This document shows positions 14,810-21,062 of a DNA stretch of 21,062 bases, in pieces. How positions within the stretch are numbered: position 1 is the stretch's first letter; the number at the start of each line of letters is the position of its first letter. A program made the position numbers and the translations under genes. The notes beneath the pieces are model-generated. The model made no database searches. It was not told the origin of the DNA and saw only the letters and a program-made list of their open reading frames with translations. Source of the DNA: Candidatus Freyarchaeota archaeon (GTDB taxonomy: Archaea; Asgardarchaeota; Jordiarchaeia; Jordiarchaeales; Jordiarchaeaceae); contig JAUQZE010000008.1 of assembly GCA_030587365.1 (NCBI GenBank), positions 1-21,062 on the forward strand, in the 5' to 3' direction.

Positions 14810-16102
14810 ATGGAAAAAACTTTTCCGAGAGACCTAGAAGCTAATCTTCGGAAATGGATGGAAAGAAGAGAAGCGTATGCGATTAGGGGTCCGAGGCAAA
14901 GCGGCAAAACAACTCTGCTAAGGATTCTGGAAGACACCTTAAAGAAAGAGGGAATAAACGTTGTTTTTTTGAATTTTGAGGATCCCGATGTGCTCGATGC
15001 TTTTGAAGCAGATCCTAAGAGGTATGTTAAAAGCTTTTTATTAAAGGATGGTAGGTACTGTTTTTTGATGGACGAGTACCATTACGTAAAGGATCCCGGC
15101 AAGAAGCTTAAATTGCTGTACGATACTTTCGAGAATGTTAAGTTCATCGTTACCGGCAGCTCCTCCCTAGAGCTTAGCGGCGCCATGGCAAAATTTCTTG
15201 TGGGAAGAGTATTCTTCTTTGAATTGTTCCAGTTCAGTTTCCACGAGTTTCTGGTTGCAAAAGACTCTAGGCTGGCAAAAATCTATGAGGAGAAAAACAA
15301 AAGGATTAAAGAATTCCTGCTAGGAGAAGGAGGAGAAACCGAGGTCGAGGAGGAAGAAGATATTTTCCTTAAGGAATTCAAGCCGTTCTTTGAACAGTAC
15401 GTAATCTTTGGCGGCTATCCGGCTGTGATAAAAGCGGAGGATTTCGAGACAAGAAGAATCATACTAAAGAACATTTACGATACCTACGTCTCAAGGGACG
15501 TAGTGGAATTTCTCAAATTCACCGACGCCCTCAAGTACAGGCGTGTTGTGAGAGCCTTGGCGGCACTGGTTGGAAACATGATAAATTACAACGAAATCTG
15601 CACAACCCGCCAAACCTATTACAAAGAACTCATGAGAATGATTTCAGTACTCTCAGAAACCTACATAGTAAACCTGATACAACCATTCTACAGAAACCCC
15701 ATAACAGAACTCAAAAAAGTCCCCAAAGTATACTTCTTTGACACAGGCTTAAGGAACTACATAATAGACAATTTCAACCCCCTAGAAAACAGAACCGACA
15801 GCGGAGCACTAATAGAAAATCACGTTTTCCTAAGCCTGAGAAACATTTTCCAAGAGGCGACCATAAACTATTGGAGAACCATAGCCAAGGCAGAAGTCGA
15901 CTTCGTGCTCAGAATAAAAGACGACATAATCCCCATAGAAGCCAAATACCAAAGCTTCAAAACACCCAAAGTTTCAAGAAGCCTCAGAAACTTCATCAAA
16001 TCCTACGAAACAAAAAGAAGCCTCATCATCACAAGAGACTATTGGGGAAAAATCAAAGTCAACAACGCAACCATACTCTTCGCCCCAGCTCATTACCTAT
16101 AA
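14810..16102 (+). CDS. AAA ATPase with C-terminal DUF4143 (nuclease-like) domain
   Basis: This 430-residue protein of the archaeal/bacterial AAA_14-DUF4143 family has Walker A GPRQSGKTT (Gly27-Thr35), Walker B CFLMDEYHYV (Asp88-Glu89) and a sensor strand FIVTGSSS. A central region has FFFELFQFSFHEFLV and the conserved FGGYPAV. The C-terminal DUF4143 part carries a PD-(D/E)xK-like core: Glu362 and Asp364 in AEVDFVL, then Glu377-x-Lys379 in PIEAKY. Such proteins are common in archaeal genomes near mobile and TA genes; their cellular role is not settled. A putative TATA box 27 bases before the ATG suggests a leaderless message. Residues about 170-200 form an acidic, probably flexible insert (GGETEVEEEEDIF). 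G+T falls from about 60% near 15000 to about 32% near 15930. Confidence 0.85.
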   Translation: MEKTFPRDLEANLRKWMERREAYAIRGPRQSGKTTLLRILEDTLKKEGINVVFLNFEDPDVLDAFEADPKRYVKSFLLKDGRYCFLMDEYHYVKDPGKKLKLLYDTFENVKFIVTGSSSLELSGAMAKFLVGRVFFFELFQFSFHEFLVAKDSRLAKIYEEKNKRIKEFLLGEGGETEVEEEEDIFLKEFKPFFEQYVIFGGYPAVIKAEDFETRRIILKNIYDTYVSRDVVEFLKFTDALKYRRVVRALAALVGNMINYNEICTTRQTYYKELMRMISVLSETYIVNLIQPFYRNPITELKKVPKVYFFDTGLRNYIIDNFNPLENRTDSGALIENHVFLSLRNIFQEATINYWRTIAKAEVDFVLRIKDDIIPIEAKYQSFKTPKVSRSLRNFIKSYETKRSLIITRDYWGKIKVNNATILFAPAHYL

Positions 16103-16136
16103 ACTAGCCGCACCCCCACACCACAACACTCGATTT

Positions 16137-16238
16137 TTAAAAAAAATAATTTATACACATTACCCTGAAAAGCACTCGCGTGATTTGACTAAAACACACA
16201 TGTGTGTCAACCGCCAGGCTGACCCGTAAACTTTTCAA
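16137..16238 (-). pseudogene. Remnant of a vapC toxin N-terminus
   Basis: Overlapping the end of the antitoxin gene in another frame, TTG 16238 opens MKSLRVSLAVDTHVCF. The first residues match the start of a PIN-domain VapC (LAVDT carries the first catalytic Asp). They align with the other remnant at 19769-19855 as LKSLxxxLA(I/V)DT. After Asp-Thr the frame becomes unrelated to PIN sequence and stops at 16137. A 14-base palindrome lies exactly at the change. The toxin is dead; only the overlap of start and antitoxin end survives. Confidence 0.6.
16194..16207. repeat. Perfect 14-base palindrome at the vapC break
   Basis: ACACACATGTGTGT reads identically on both strands. It touches the stop codon of the antitoxin gene (16207-16209) and lies where the vapC remnant stops resembling a PIN domain. 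It may be a protein-binding site, a cruciform-prone break site, or chance in an A/C-rich stretch. Confidence 0.5.
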
Positions 16239-16476
16239 GCCGCTTATCCTCCTCGGCTCTGAGTTCGGCAAGAAGTCTCCTCACCTCATCCGGACTCTTT
16301 TTTAAGACGCCAAAGAATGGTCTTAAGGCACTGAAGTTCTTCTTCCCCTCGTACTCGTCGATGAGAAACTTGATAGCGTCATTAAAGGTGACATTTTGCT
16401 TAAGATCAGCCTGAAGCCGACCAGCAATCTCCAAAAGTTTTCTTCTGGTTTCTTCATCAACTCGGATTGCAGACAC
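16207..16476 (-). CDS. VapB-like antitoxin, copy 1 (toxin lost)
   Basis: This 89-residue antitoxin begins MSAIRVDEETRRKLLEIAGR. It continues with NVTFNDAIKFLIDEYEGKK, FSALRPFFGVLKKSPDEVRR and RLEKFTGQPGG. The first 45 residues form an RHH-like DNA-binding unit, and the C-terminal helix should wrap the toxin. It starts at GTG 16476, with GGTGG 6-9 bases upstream. It is a paralogue of the protein at 19824-20093: 73 of 89 residues are the same by my alignment, including most of the toxin-binding tail. The vapC that should follow is broken (see 16137-16238), so this is an orphan antitoxin. It may still repress its own promoter, or neutralise VapC made elsewhere. Confidence 0.78.
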   Translation of the reverse strand: MSAIRVDEETRRKLLEIAGRLQADLKQNVTFNDAIKFLIDEYEGKKNFSALRPFFGVLKKSPDEVRRLLAELRAEEDKRLEKFTGQPGG

Positions 16477-16653
16477 CGACGACCACCAGCTAAACTACTA
16501 AACAACAATAATTAATTCTTTTGCAAAAATTAAAACATTTACAGTTAATTATTAAAAATTGGAAAAATAGGATATATTCATGTAACAATTTTTTTAAACA
16601 TTCAATCCGTTACTATTACTAACTTCACAAAATAGTTTTGGGAGGAATAATGT

Positions 16654-16980
16654 ATGAGTTTTGTAAAAGTTGCTGAAACCTCGGAAATTCCCACCGGGAA
16701 AATGAAGATGGTGAAGCTTGAAAAAAGTGAAATCATGATTGCGAATGTGAACGGAAAATACTACGCCATAGGGGGCAAGTGCACACATTTTAAAGGAGAC
16801 CTCTCCAAAGGAACATTATCAGGCAACGTAGTAACCTGCCCCAGGCACGGAGCGAAATTCGACGTAACCACAGGAAAAGCCGTAGCAGGCCCTAAAGGCT
16901 CCACACCCCCAAAGATTAAAGACGAACCCTCATACAAAGTCAAAGTAGAAGGTAAAGACATACTAATATCAAAAACCTAA
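16654..16980 (+). CDS. Rieske-type [2Fe-2S] ferredoxin
   Basis: This 108-residue soluble Rieske protein has the cluster motifs C43-T-H45 (GGKCTHFKGDLSKG) and C62-P-R-H65 (TCPRHGAKFDVTTGKAVAGP). These are the two Cys and two His ligands of a [2Fe-2S] centre. It begins MSFVKVAETSEIPTGKMKMV, has no signal or membrane segment, and resembles the small ferredoxin components of dioxygenase or nitrite-reductase-like systems. GGAGG lies 8 bases before the ATG. It is not next to an oxygenase, reductase or cytochrome, so its partner is unknown. Low-potential soluble Rieske ferredoxins also occur in anaerobic archaea, where they serve as general electron carriers. Confidence 0.88.
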   Translation: MSFVKVAETSEIPTGKMKMVKLEKSEIMIANVNGKYYAIGGKCTHFKGDLSKGTLSGNVVTCPRHGAKFDVTTGKAVAGPKGSTPPKIKDEPSYKVKVEGKDILISKT

Positions 16981-17287
16981 ACACAAGAAAAAGGAAAAGA
17001 AAAGAAGCACGTAACCAAAAACAGGAAAAACCAGAGAAACGGGTTACCTGAAGACCAGAGAAAAAATCATCTTCAAACACTAACACATTCCCCCATTTTT
17101 GCAAACCTTATTTATTCGTGAAAACCGAGCACCAGTCTCATTAAGAACCAGATTCAGAAAAACAAAAAATTCATTAGACTCGCCCATCAACTATATCTGG
17201 CATCAGAACCAATTAGCGAAATTATTTATTGAGTCAATTTGAATTCATAAATAAATTAAGTTTAACGAAAATGTGGAGCTTGATACC
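16981..17287. other. A/C-rich intergenic stretch
   Basis: No credible gene is seen here. The plus strand is strongly A-rich and C-rich. A possible hairpin pairs GTAACC (17011-17016) with GGTTAC (17042-17047) over a 25-base loop. AT-rich sequence around 17221-17260 probably holds the promoter of the next gene. Confidence 0.4.
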
Positions 17288-17632
17288 ATGGAGAAAAAGG
17301 AAAAAACGGGCACAATATTTGAGGGAACCATTCACGGCACAGTGACTTCGACCCCCCTGTTTGGAGTAGGAAAAGGACCAGTAGTAATCAGTTTCAGCGT
17401 CAAAATAGATGAAGAAATCGAAGGAATCCCAAATGAAATCGGTGTCTATTTCTACCATTTAGCAAAAATTAGTTTAGATCCAAAGTTATTTCAAATCATC
17501 TTACGCGCAAATGATAGAGTTACTATAAAAGGAAAAATAAAAAAAGAACGATTAAGTGAATTCCCAAATTACAGCATAATAATGACCGCAGAATACATCT
17601 ACAATGAAACACTAAAATGCGGATATACATAA
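17288..17632 (+). CDS. OB-fold-like small protein
   Basis: This 114-residue protein is rich in beta strands. The order is KTGTIFEGTIHGTVTSTPLF, GPVVISFSVKIDEE, IGVYFYHLAKISLD, RANDRVTIKGKIKKERLSEF and YSIIMTAEYIYNE. The closing pattern, a short RxxDRVxIxGKIKK strand pair followed by a strand with an AEYI-type ending, is typical of OB folds that bind nucleic acid or other ligands. There is no catalytic motif and no membrane segment. I use ATG 17288, since GTGGAG lies about 9 bases upstream; the GTG at 17273 overlaps that SD. It stands alone, about 130 bases before the aminotransferase, and may be cotranscribed. The exact family is not recognised. Confidence 0.55.
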   Translation: MEKKEKTGTIFEGTIHGTVTSTPLFGVGKGPVVISFSVKIDEEIEGIPNEIGVYFYHLAKISLDPKLFQIILRANDRVTIKGKIKKERLSEFPNYSIIMTAEYIYNETLKCGYT

Positions 17633-17765
17633 AAAAACTAAAAACAGACACGGTCCACAGTCACCATATTTTCCAAACAGCACAAGTGTACCGCAGCTCG
17701 AAAGCAACACATACAAAATGTTTAAAATGAAAAGGCAATTGATTATCTGAGGAGCGGAACCAGTT

Positions 17766-18926
17766 ATGAAAACCGCCAAACGCATGGAAAAAATCCCATC
17801 CTCCGGAACCATTCGAATGCTCGAAATCGCCAAAGAACTCGAACAAAAAGGACAAAAAATCATACACTTTGAAGTAGGAGAACCAGACTTCGACACACCC
17901 CAACACATCAAAAACGCCGCCATAAAAGCACTAAACGAAGGATTCACAAAATACACCAGCAGCAAAGGAATACCCGAACTAAGAGAAGCCATAGCATGGG
18001 ACATCAGGAGAAGAACCGGAGCCGACATTAAATCCAACCAGGTTATCATAACACCCGGAGCCAAGCACGCTATACTCTGCGCTGTCCTAACCCTAATAAA
18101 TCCGGGAGACGAGGTTCTGATACCAGTGCCGGTCTGGCCCAGCTACAAGGACATCGTAAAAATGGCTGAAGGGGTCCCCAAAGAAGTGCTATTCGAGGAA
18201 GACTACTCAATAAATGAGGAGGCAATCAAGGAAGCCATAACATCCAAAACTAGGGCGATATTCATAAATTCACCCAACAACCCCACCGGCGGAGCCCTAA
18301 CAAAAAAAGAAATGAAGACGATCGCAGACATAGCGGCTGACAAAAAACTAATCGTCTTCTCAGATGAAATATACGACGCCCTAACATACGACGATTACAA
18401 GAACACGAGTATCTTAAGCTTTCCAGAACTGCAAGACCGAACGGTGTACATTCACGGATTCTCAAAAACCTACTCCATGACCGGGTGGAGACTGGGATAC
18501 ATTGTAGCTCCCCCCAAAATAGTTGATGAAATGTCAAAGATACAACAGAATTCAACTACCTGCGCCACAAGCTTCGCGCAGAAGGCAGCAGTAGAGGCAC
18601 TCAGAGGATCCCAAGAGTGTGTTGAAGAAATGCGGAAAGAGTACGATAAGAGAAGAAAAACCATAGTAAAAGCCCTAAACCAGATAGACGGAGTCACGTG
18701 CAAAATGCCCAAGGGAGCATTCTACGCTTTTCCAGACATTAAAGAATACTCCAAAAACAGTTCACAGTTCGCAGAAAAACTACTGGAAAGCAAGGGAGTA
18801 AGTCTAACCCCGGGAAGCGTTTTCGGAAGCAATGGAGAAGGACACGTTAGAATAAGCTACGCCACATCCATGAAAGACATACTGGAAGGCGTGAAAAGAT
18901 TAGAGGAATTCCTACACTCACTATAA
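17766..18926 (+). CDS. Class I/II pyridoxal-phosphate aminotransferase
   Basis: This 386-residue fold-type I aminotransferase of the archaeal AspC/AlaT-like subgroup transfers an amino group between an amino acid and a 2-oxoacid. Signatures: HFEVGEPDFDTPQH, TKYTSSKGIPELREAIA, ITPGAKHAI, NSPNNPTGG, FSDEIYDALTYDD, and HGFSKTYSMTGWRLGY with the PLP lysine at 234 (the same number as in the Thermus enzyme). The C-terminal arginine that binds the substrate carboxylate is in HVRISYATS. The substrate (aspartate, alanine, aromatic or branched) cannot be told. GGAG lies about 12 bases before the ATG; a second in-frame ATG six codons later is possible. A/C-rich codon use dominates the first 250 bases. 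A 2-oxoacid from the dehydrogenase at 4242 would be a natural partner, but the genes are 12 kb apart. Confidence 0.88.
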   Translation: MKTAKRMEKIPSSGTIRMLEIAKELEQKGQKIIHFEVGEPDFDTPQHIKNAAIKALNEGFTKYTSSKGIPELREAIAWDIRRRTGADIKSNQVIITPGAKHAILCAVLTLINPGDEVLIPVPVWPSYKDIVKMAEGVPKEVLFEEDYSINEEAIKEAITSKTRAIFINSPNNPTGGALTKKEMKTIADIAADKKLIVFSDEIYDALTYDDYKNTSILSFPELQDRTVYIHGFSKTYSMTGWRLGYIVAPPKIVDEMSKIQQNSTTCATSFAQKAAVEALRGSQECVEEMRKEYDKRRKTIVKALNQIDGVTCKMPKGAFYAFPDIKEYSKNSSQFAEKLLESKGVSLTPGSVFGSNGEGHVRISYATSMKDILEGVKRLEEFLHSL

Positions 18927-19127
18927 CAATCCCAATTCTCACATAATTATAAAATAAAACAGGAAACGAAAAGTAAAGACCACACAATATTTCCTAACAG
19001 GGATACATGACGAAACATATTAAAACCTCAAAAATATTTCCCGAAAACCTAAAGAATCTACTTCTCCCAGCACTGGTAAAGGAAAATTTATTTAGCTCTC
19101 GATGAGAAGAATGTGTGGTGAAAAAAT

Positions 19128-19334
19128 ATGGATAGGGATAATCTAATACAGAAGGTTAGATCGCTGCCTGAAGACAGTCTTAAAGAGGTCATAGATTTCA
19201 TTGAGCACCTAGAAAAGAAGAGGAAAACGGGGGAGAGGAAAAAAGAGAAGAAAGATTTCTTAGCAGACGTGATAGGGATTTGTGAGGGGCCGTCTGACTT
19301 GGCGGAAAGGCATGACAAGTATGTCTATGGCTAA
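19128..19334 (+). CDS. VapB-type antitoxin of an intact pair
   Basis: This 68-residue antitoxin begins MDRDNLIQKVRSLPEDSLKE. A helical VIDFIEHLEKKRKT region follows, then a lysine-rich linker and the tail ADVIGICEGPSDLAERHDKY. The tail GxxxGPxDLAxRHDxYxYG is the usual toxin-binding end of archaeal VapB antitoxins of this type. GGTGA lies 6 bases before the ATG, and an AT-rich TATA-like AAATTTATTTAG sits at 19083-19094. The vapC start overlaps its last codons (19321-19334), so the two are translationally coupled. Unlike the two other VapB-like genes nearby, its toxin is complete. Confidence 0.78.
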   Translation: MDRDNLIQKVRSLPEDSLKEVIDFIEHLEKKRKTGERKKEKKDFLADVIGICEGPSDLAERHDKYVYG

Positions 19335-19758
19335 ACTAGTTTTCGTGGATACATGGGCCTGGTTGGCTTTGGCGAATCGGAAGGATTCAAATCATAAAAG
19401 TGCTTTTAGAGAATATAAAGAAATGAGAAGAGAGAACTGCATAATGGTTACCTCTGATTACGTGCTTGATGAAGTGATAACAGCTCTCTTCAGAAACGTT
19501 GTTTTCGTTACCGCAGTACGATTTATAGAGGCACTACACTCGATGATAAAAAACGACCAGTTAAAGTTAGAAAGAATATCGGAGGAAAGATTTAGAATCG
19601 CCTGGCAGCTAAGGAAAAAACTTAAAGATAAACCAAATATTTCATTTACAGATTTAACATCCTTTGGTTTAATGCAAGAGTTGAAAATAACCAAGGTTTT
19701 CACCGGCGATGCTGATTTTGTGAAAGTGAACCTAGGATTCGAGATAGTACCAAAATAA
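19321..19758 (+). CDS. VapC-type PIN-domain ribonuclease toxin
   Basis: This 145-residue PIN-domain toxin probably cleaves a tRNA or rRNA site when not bound by the antitoxin encoded immediately upstream. The acidic active-site set is visible: Asp in LVFVDTWAWLAL, Glu in SDYVLDEVITAL, Asp in SFTDLTSFGLM and Asp in FTGDADFVKVN. The C-terminal GFEIVPK is typical. ATG 19321 is preferred, since it overlaps the antitoxin stop as is normal for vapBC and begins just before the conserved strand; ATG 19312 and ATG 19327 are in-frame alternatives. It is complete, so this pair should be functional. It converges on the broken vapC at 19769-19855, ten bases away. Confidence 0.82.
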   Translation: MSMAKLVFVDTWAWLALANRKDSNHKSAFREYKEMRRENCIMVTSDYVLDEVITALFRNVVFVTAVRFIEALHSMIKNDQLKLERISEERFRIAWQLRKKLKDKPNISFTDLTSFGLMQELKITKVFTGDADFVKVNLGFEIVPK

Positions 19759-19768
19759 GAAAAACGTA

Positions 19769-19855
19769 TTAAAGGCTCTCTCCAAGCACCGTTTTTAGGA
19801 AGTATTCCACCCAGGCACTTGTATCAATCGCTAGATTGCCCTGTAAACTTTTCAA
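19769..19855 (-). pseudogene. Truncated vapC toxin
   Basis: TTG 19855 overlaps the end of the antitoxin gene and encodes 28 residues: MKSLQGNLAIDTSAWVEYFL then KTVLGESL, followed by TAA. LAIDTSAWVEYFL is the first strand and helix of a PIN domain with its first catalytic Asp. The other 100 or so residues are gone. The break point is next to the end of the intact vapC on the other strand (19758), so arrival of that module may have removed the rest. Confidence 0.72.
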
Positions 19856-20093
19856 GTCTTTTCTCCTCCTCGGCTCTGAGTTCAGCTAGAATCCTCCTCA
19901 CCTCTTCCGGACTCTTTTTCAGAATTCCGAAGAATGGTCGCAGAGCGCTGAAGTCTTTCTTCCCCTCAAACTCGTCTATGAGAAACTTGATAGCGTCATT
20001 AAAGGTGACATTTCTCTCAAGCTCAACCTGAAGCCGACCAGCAATCTCCAAAAGTTTCCTCTTCGTCTCCTCATCAACCTGAATAGTAGACAT
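19824..20093 (-). CDS. VapB-like antitoxin, copy 2 (toxin truncated)
   Basis: This 89-residue antitoxin is paralogous to the protein at 16207-16476 (73 of 89 residues the same). It begins MSTIQVDEETKRKLLEIAGR, then NVTFNDAIKFLIDEFEGKK, FSALRPFFGILKKSPEEVRR and RLEKFTGQSSD. I place the start at ATG 20093, with GGTGG about 6 bases upstream; further in-frame upstream sequence (to 20201) is AT-rich promoter and unrelated to copy 1. Most substitutions between the copies are conservative (D/E, K/R, I/V, F/Y), which suggests both were kept under selection rather than drifting. Its vapC is truncated after 28 residues. Confidence 0.8.
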   Translation of the reverse strand: MSTIQVDEETKRKLLEIAGRLQVELERNVTFNDAIKFLIDEFEGKKDFSALRPFFGILKKSPEEVRRILAELRAEEEKRLEKFTGQSSD

Positions 20094-20412
20094 ACACAGC
20101 CACCAACTAGAATATGAAATAATAATACTTATATTTTTTGTAAAAATTATAATTTTTACAGTTATATCCATCTCTCCCGTCTCCAAACTCTTAAGCACCA
20201 CAACATTAGCAAAACCATGAACGCAACGCTAACCACTGACAATGAAAGCATAAGTATTAAGTAAAGTAGAAACAAGTCTAAATTTCTCTTCCGAGTGTTA
20301 AAATAGGGGAAAACTTATTGGATTTCAGAGGAAAGCCTTTGATCCTTAAGAAAAAAGGGTATGCTTAATTAGATTGTTTTACTTTCTTGATTCGGTTTTC
20401 ACATTTTCTTTT
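20094..20412. other. Intergenic stretch between antitoxin copy 2 and the DUF6506-like gene
   Basis: No supported gene. The first 80 bases are AT-rich and hold the antitoxin promoter on the minus strand. The rest has no tRNA-like or strong hairpin structure that I can see. T-rich sequence at 20374-20412 on the plus strand reads as an A-rich tail downstream of the minus-strand gene. Confidence 0.4.
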
Positions 20413-20736
20413 TCATTTTCCTGGAAACCAGCCCTCTCTTTGCATTACTTCTATTGCAATCCTAGTGCTTGGTCCGTCTCCCCTAGCTACGTTAACGCTG
20501 ACCTTTTCTCCAACCGTTTCCACGATTTTAGCAATGTCTTTATGTGTAAATCCGGGGCAGAGCATGATTGCGTGAATACCCTCCTTTTCAACGAGGCTTT
20601 TACACTCTTTAAGCGCCTCATTTTGGTTCTTGACCACCACTACGAAGAGTTTATACTTACCTGTTTCAATCATACAGCGGTGCTTCTGCGAATCAGCATC
20701 CGGAGCATGAGCGAGGAAAGCTGCTTTAAACGCCAT
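20413..20736 (-). CDS. DUF6506-like protein
   Basis: This 107-residue protein begins MAFKAAFLAHAPDADSQKHR. It continues with CMIETGKYKLFVVVVKNQNE, EKEGIHAIMLCPGFTHKDIA and KVSVNVARGDGPSTRIAIEV. The alpha/beta pattern with KAAF near the start, the ADxxKHR motif, a central LCPGFTHK loop and VNVARGDG matches, from memory, the family DUF6506, whose function is unknown. The central cysteine and His in LCPGFTH could form a small active site. ATG 20736 has GGAG 9 bases upstream; the ATG at 20745 directly abuts the SD. A TATA-like palindrome AATTTATAAATT (20777-20788) lies 46 bases upstream. It is soluble, with no membrane segment. Confidence 0.68.
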   Translation of the reverse strand: MAFKAAFLAHAPDADSQKHRCMIETGKYKLFVVVVKNQNEALKECKSLVEKEGIHAIMLCPGFTHKDIAKIVETVGEKVSVNVARGDGPSTRIAIEVMQREGWFPGK

Positions 20737-20776
20737 ACCAACCATCTCCTATTATAGTTAATAATTCGGCGTCAGA

Positions 20777-20788
20777 AATTTATAAATT
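20777..20788 (-). promoter_or_regulatory. TATA box of the DUF6506-like gene
   Basis: AATTTATAAATT is centred about 46 bases before ATG 20736, leaving a leader of about 20 bases that contains the GGAG ribosome-binding site. The sequence is a perfect palindrome, so its direction is given by the gene. Confidence 0.45.
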
Positions 20789-20827
20789 CTTTATTCATTC
20801 ATTTATATAACTAAACTTTGGCAAATT

Positions 20828-21062
20828 TTAGGTTATCTCCATCTGGTATAGAGTTTTGAGGCCCTTCATGTCTGATAGAGTGAACTGCAATATCTGGTCA
20901 GCTGTTCTGACCCTCTGGGCGAGTTTCACCACTAGGTCGATGAAGGATCTTAAGACCTCCAGTGCGGCGTACCGGCAGCGGGAGCCAACCGTCTTAAGGC
21001 CGGCTCTCATCCATCCTATGGAACCGCCGTCCCTCGGGCTGAGCTGTAGGAGGGTGTGGGCT
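20828..21062 (-). CDS. Hypothetical protein, C-terminal part, runs off right edge
   Basis: A minus-strand frame is open from the window edge to TAA at 20828, about 77 residues. An internal Met at 21010 has no SD, so the true start is probably outside. Visible text includes LLQLSPRDGGSIGWMRAGLK, SRCRYAALEVLRSFIDLVVK and ADQILQFTLSDMKGLKTLYQ. The protein seems helical, basic in the first part, and not membrane-bound. The local GC is clearly higher than in the neighbouring 20700-20830 segment. I do not recognise the family; a mobile-element protein end is one option. Confidence 0.45.
   Translation of the reverse strand, partial: AHTLLQLSPRDGGSIGWMRAGLKTVGSRCRYAALEVLRSFIDLVVKLAQRVRTADQILQFTLSDMKGLKTLYQMEIT

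Noticed and set aside
15871..16107. Plus-strand 78-codon frame near the end of the AAA gene
   Set aside because: It is an out-of-frame reading of the A/C-rich DUF4143 region, which shows a clear ExD...ExK core in the main frame.
20094..20201. N-terminal extension of the second VapB-like antitoxin
   Set aside because: The added residues are AT-rich and hydrophobic, absent from the paralogue, and overlap the likely promoter; the GGTGG before ATG 20093 marks the start.
1..21062. tRNA genes, rRNA, CRISPR arrays and complete insertion sequences
   Set aside because: I looked for TTCGA-type arms, regularly spaced repeats and transposase motifs by eye and found none convincing.

Overview
The window looks like a piece of an anaerobic archaeal chromosome. 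This is inference, but several lines agree: putative TATA boxes lie about 27-29 bases ahead of start codons that lack a leader; Shine-Dalgarno (SD) sites are pieces of GGAGGTGA; there is an ADP-forming acyl-CoA synthetase, an aconitase-family enzyme in two subunits, an HdrD/GlcF-type iron-sulfur protein, winged-helix regulators and dense small toxin-antitoxin (TA) modules. A Thermoproteota/Bathyarchaeia-like source would fit, but no rRNA or tRNA is present to decide it.

Region 1 (1-7383, mostly plus strand) is metabolic. A GlcD/VAO-type flavoprotein and a CCG-domain iron-sulfur protein form a tight two-gene operon. A multi-winged-helix regulator follows, then an NAD-type isocitrate/isopropylmalate dehydrogenase and the large and small subunits of a LeuCD/aconitase-family hydro-lyase. 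The large subunit is interrupted: its conserved N-terminus sits in another frame, separated by two stop codons.

Region 2 (7441-14688, minus strand) starts with a HicBA pair whose HicA is truncated. It continues (in coordinate order) with an ADP-forming acyl-CoA synthetase alpha subunit, an alpha-methylacyl-CoA racemase-like family III protein, a HAD phosphatase, four small unassigned or antitoxin-like genes, an ACMSD-type amidohydrolase and a 30-residue CPNC microprotein. The racemase and synthetase suggest branched-chain acyl-CoA handling.

Region 3 (14810-20093) is mixed: an AAA/DUF4143 ATPase, a Rieske ferredoxin, an OB-fold-like protein and a class I aminotransferase, among TA genes. Two paralogous VapB-like antitoxins (16207-16476 and 19824-20093) are each followed by a vapC that is open only for its first residues. 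One complete VapBC pair lies at 19128-19758. Region 4 holds a DUF6506-like gene and an unidentified gene running off the right edge.

The two strongest overall signals are the repeated pattern of antitoxin kept and toxin broken (three loci), and a base-composition polarity inside many genes, in which the coding strand goes from G/T-rich at the 5' end to A/C-rich at the 3' end.
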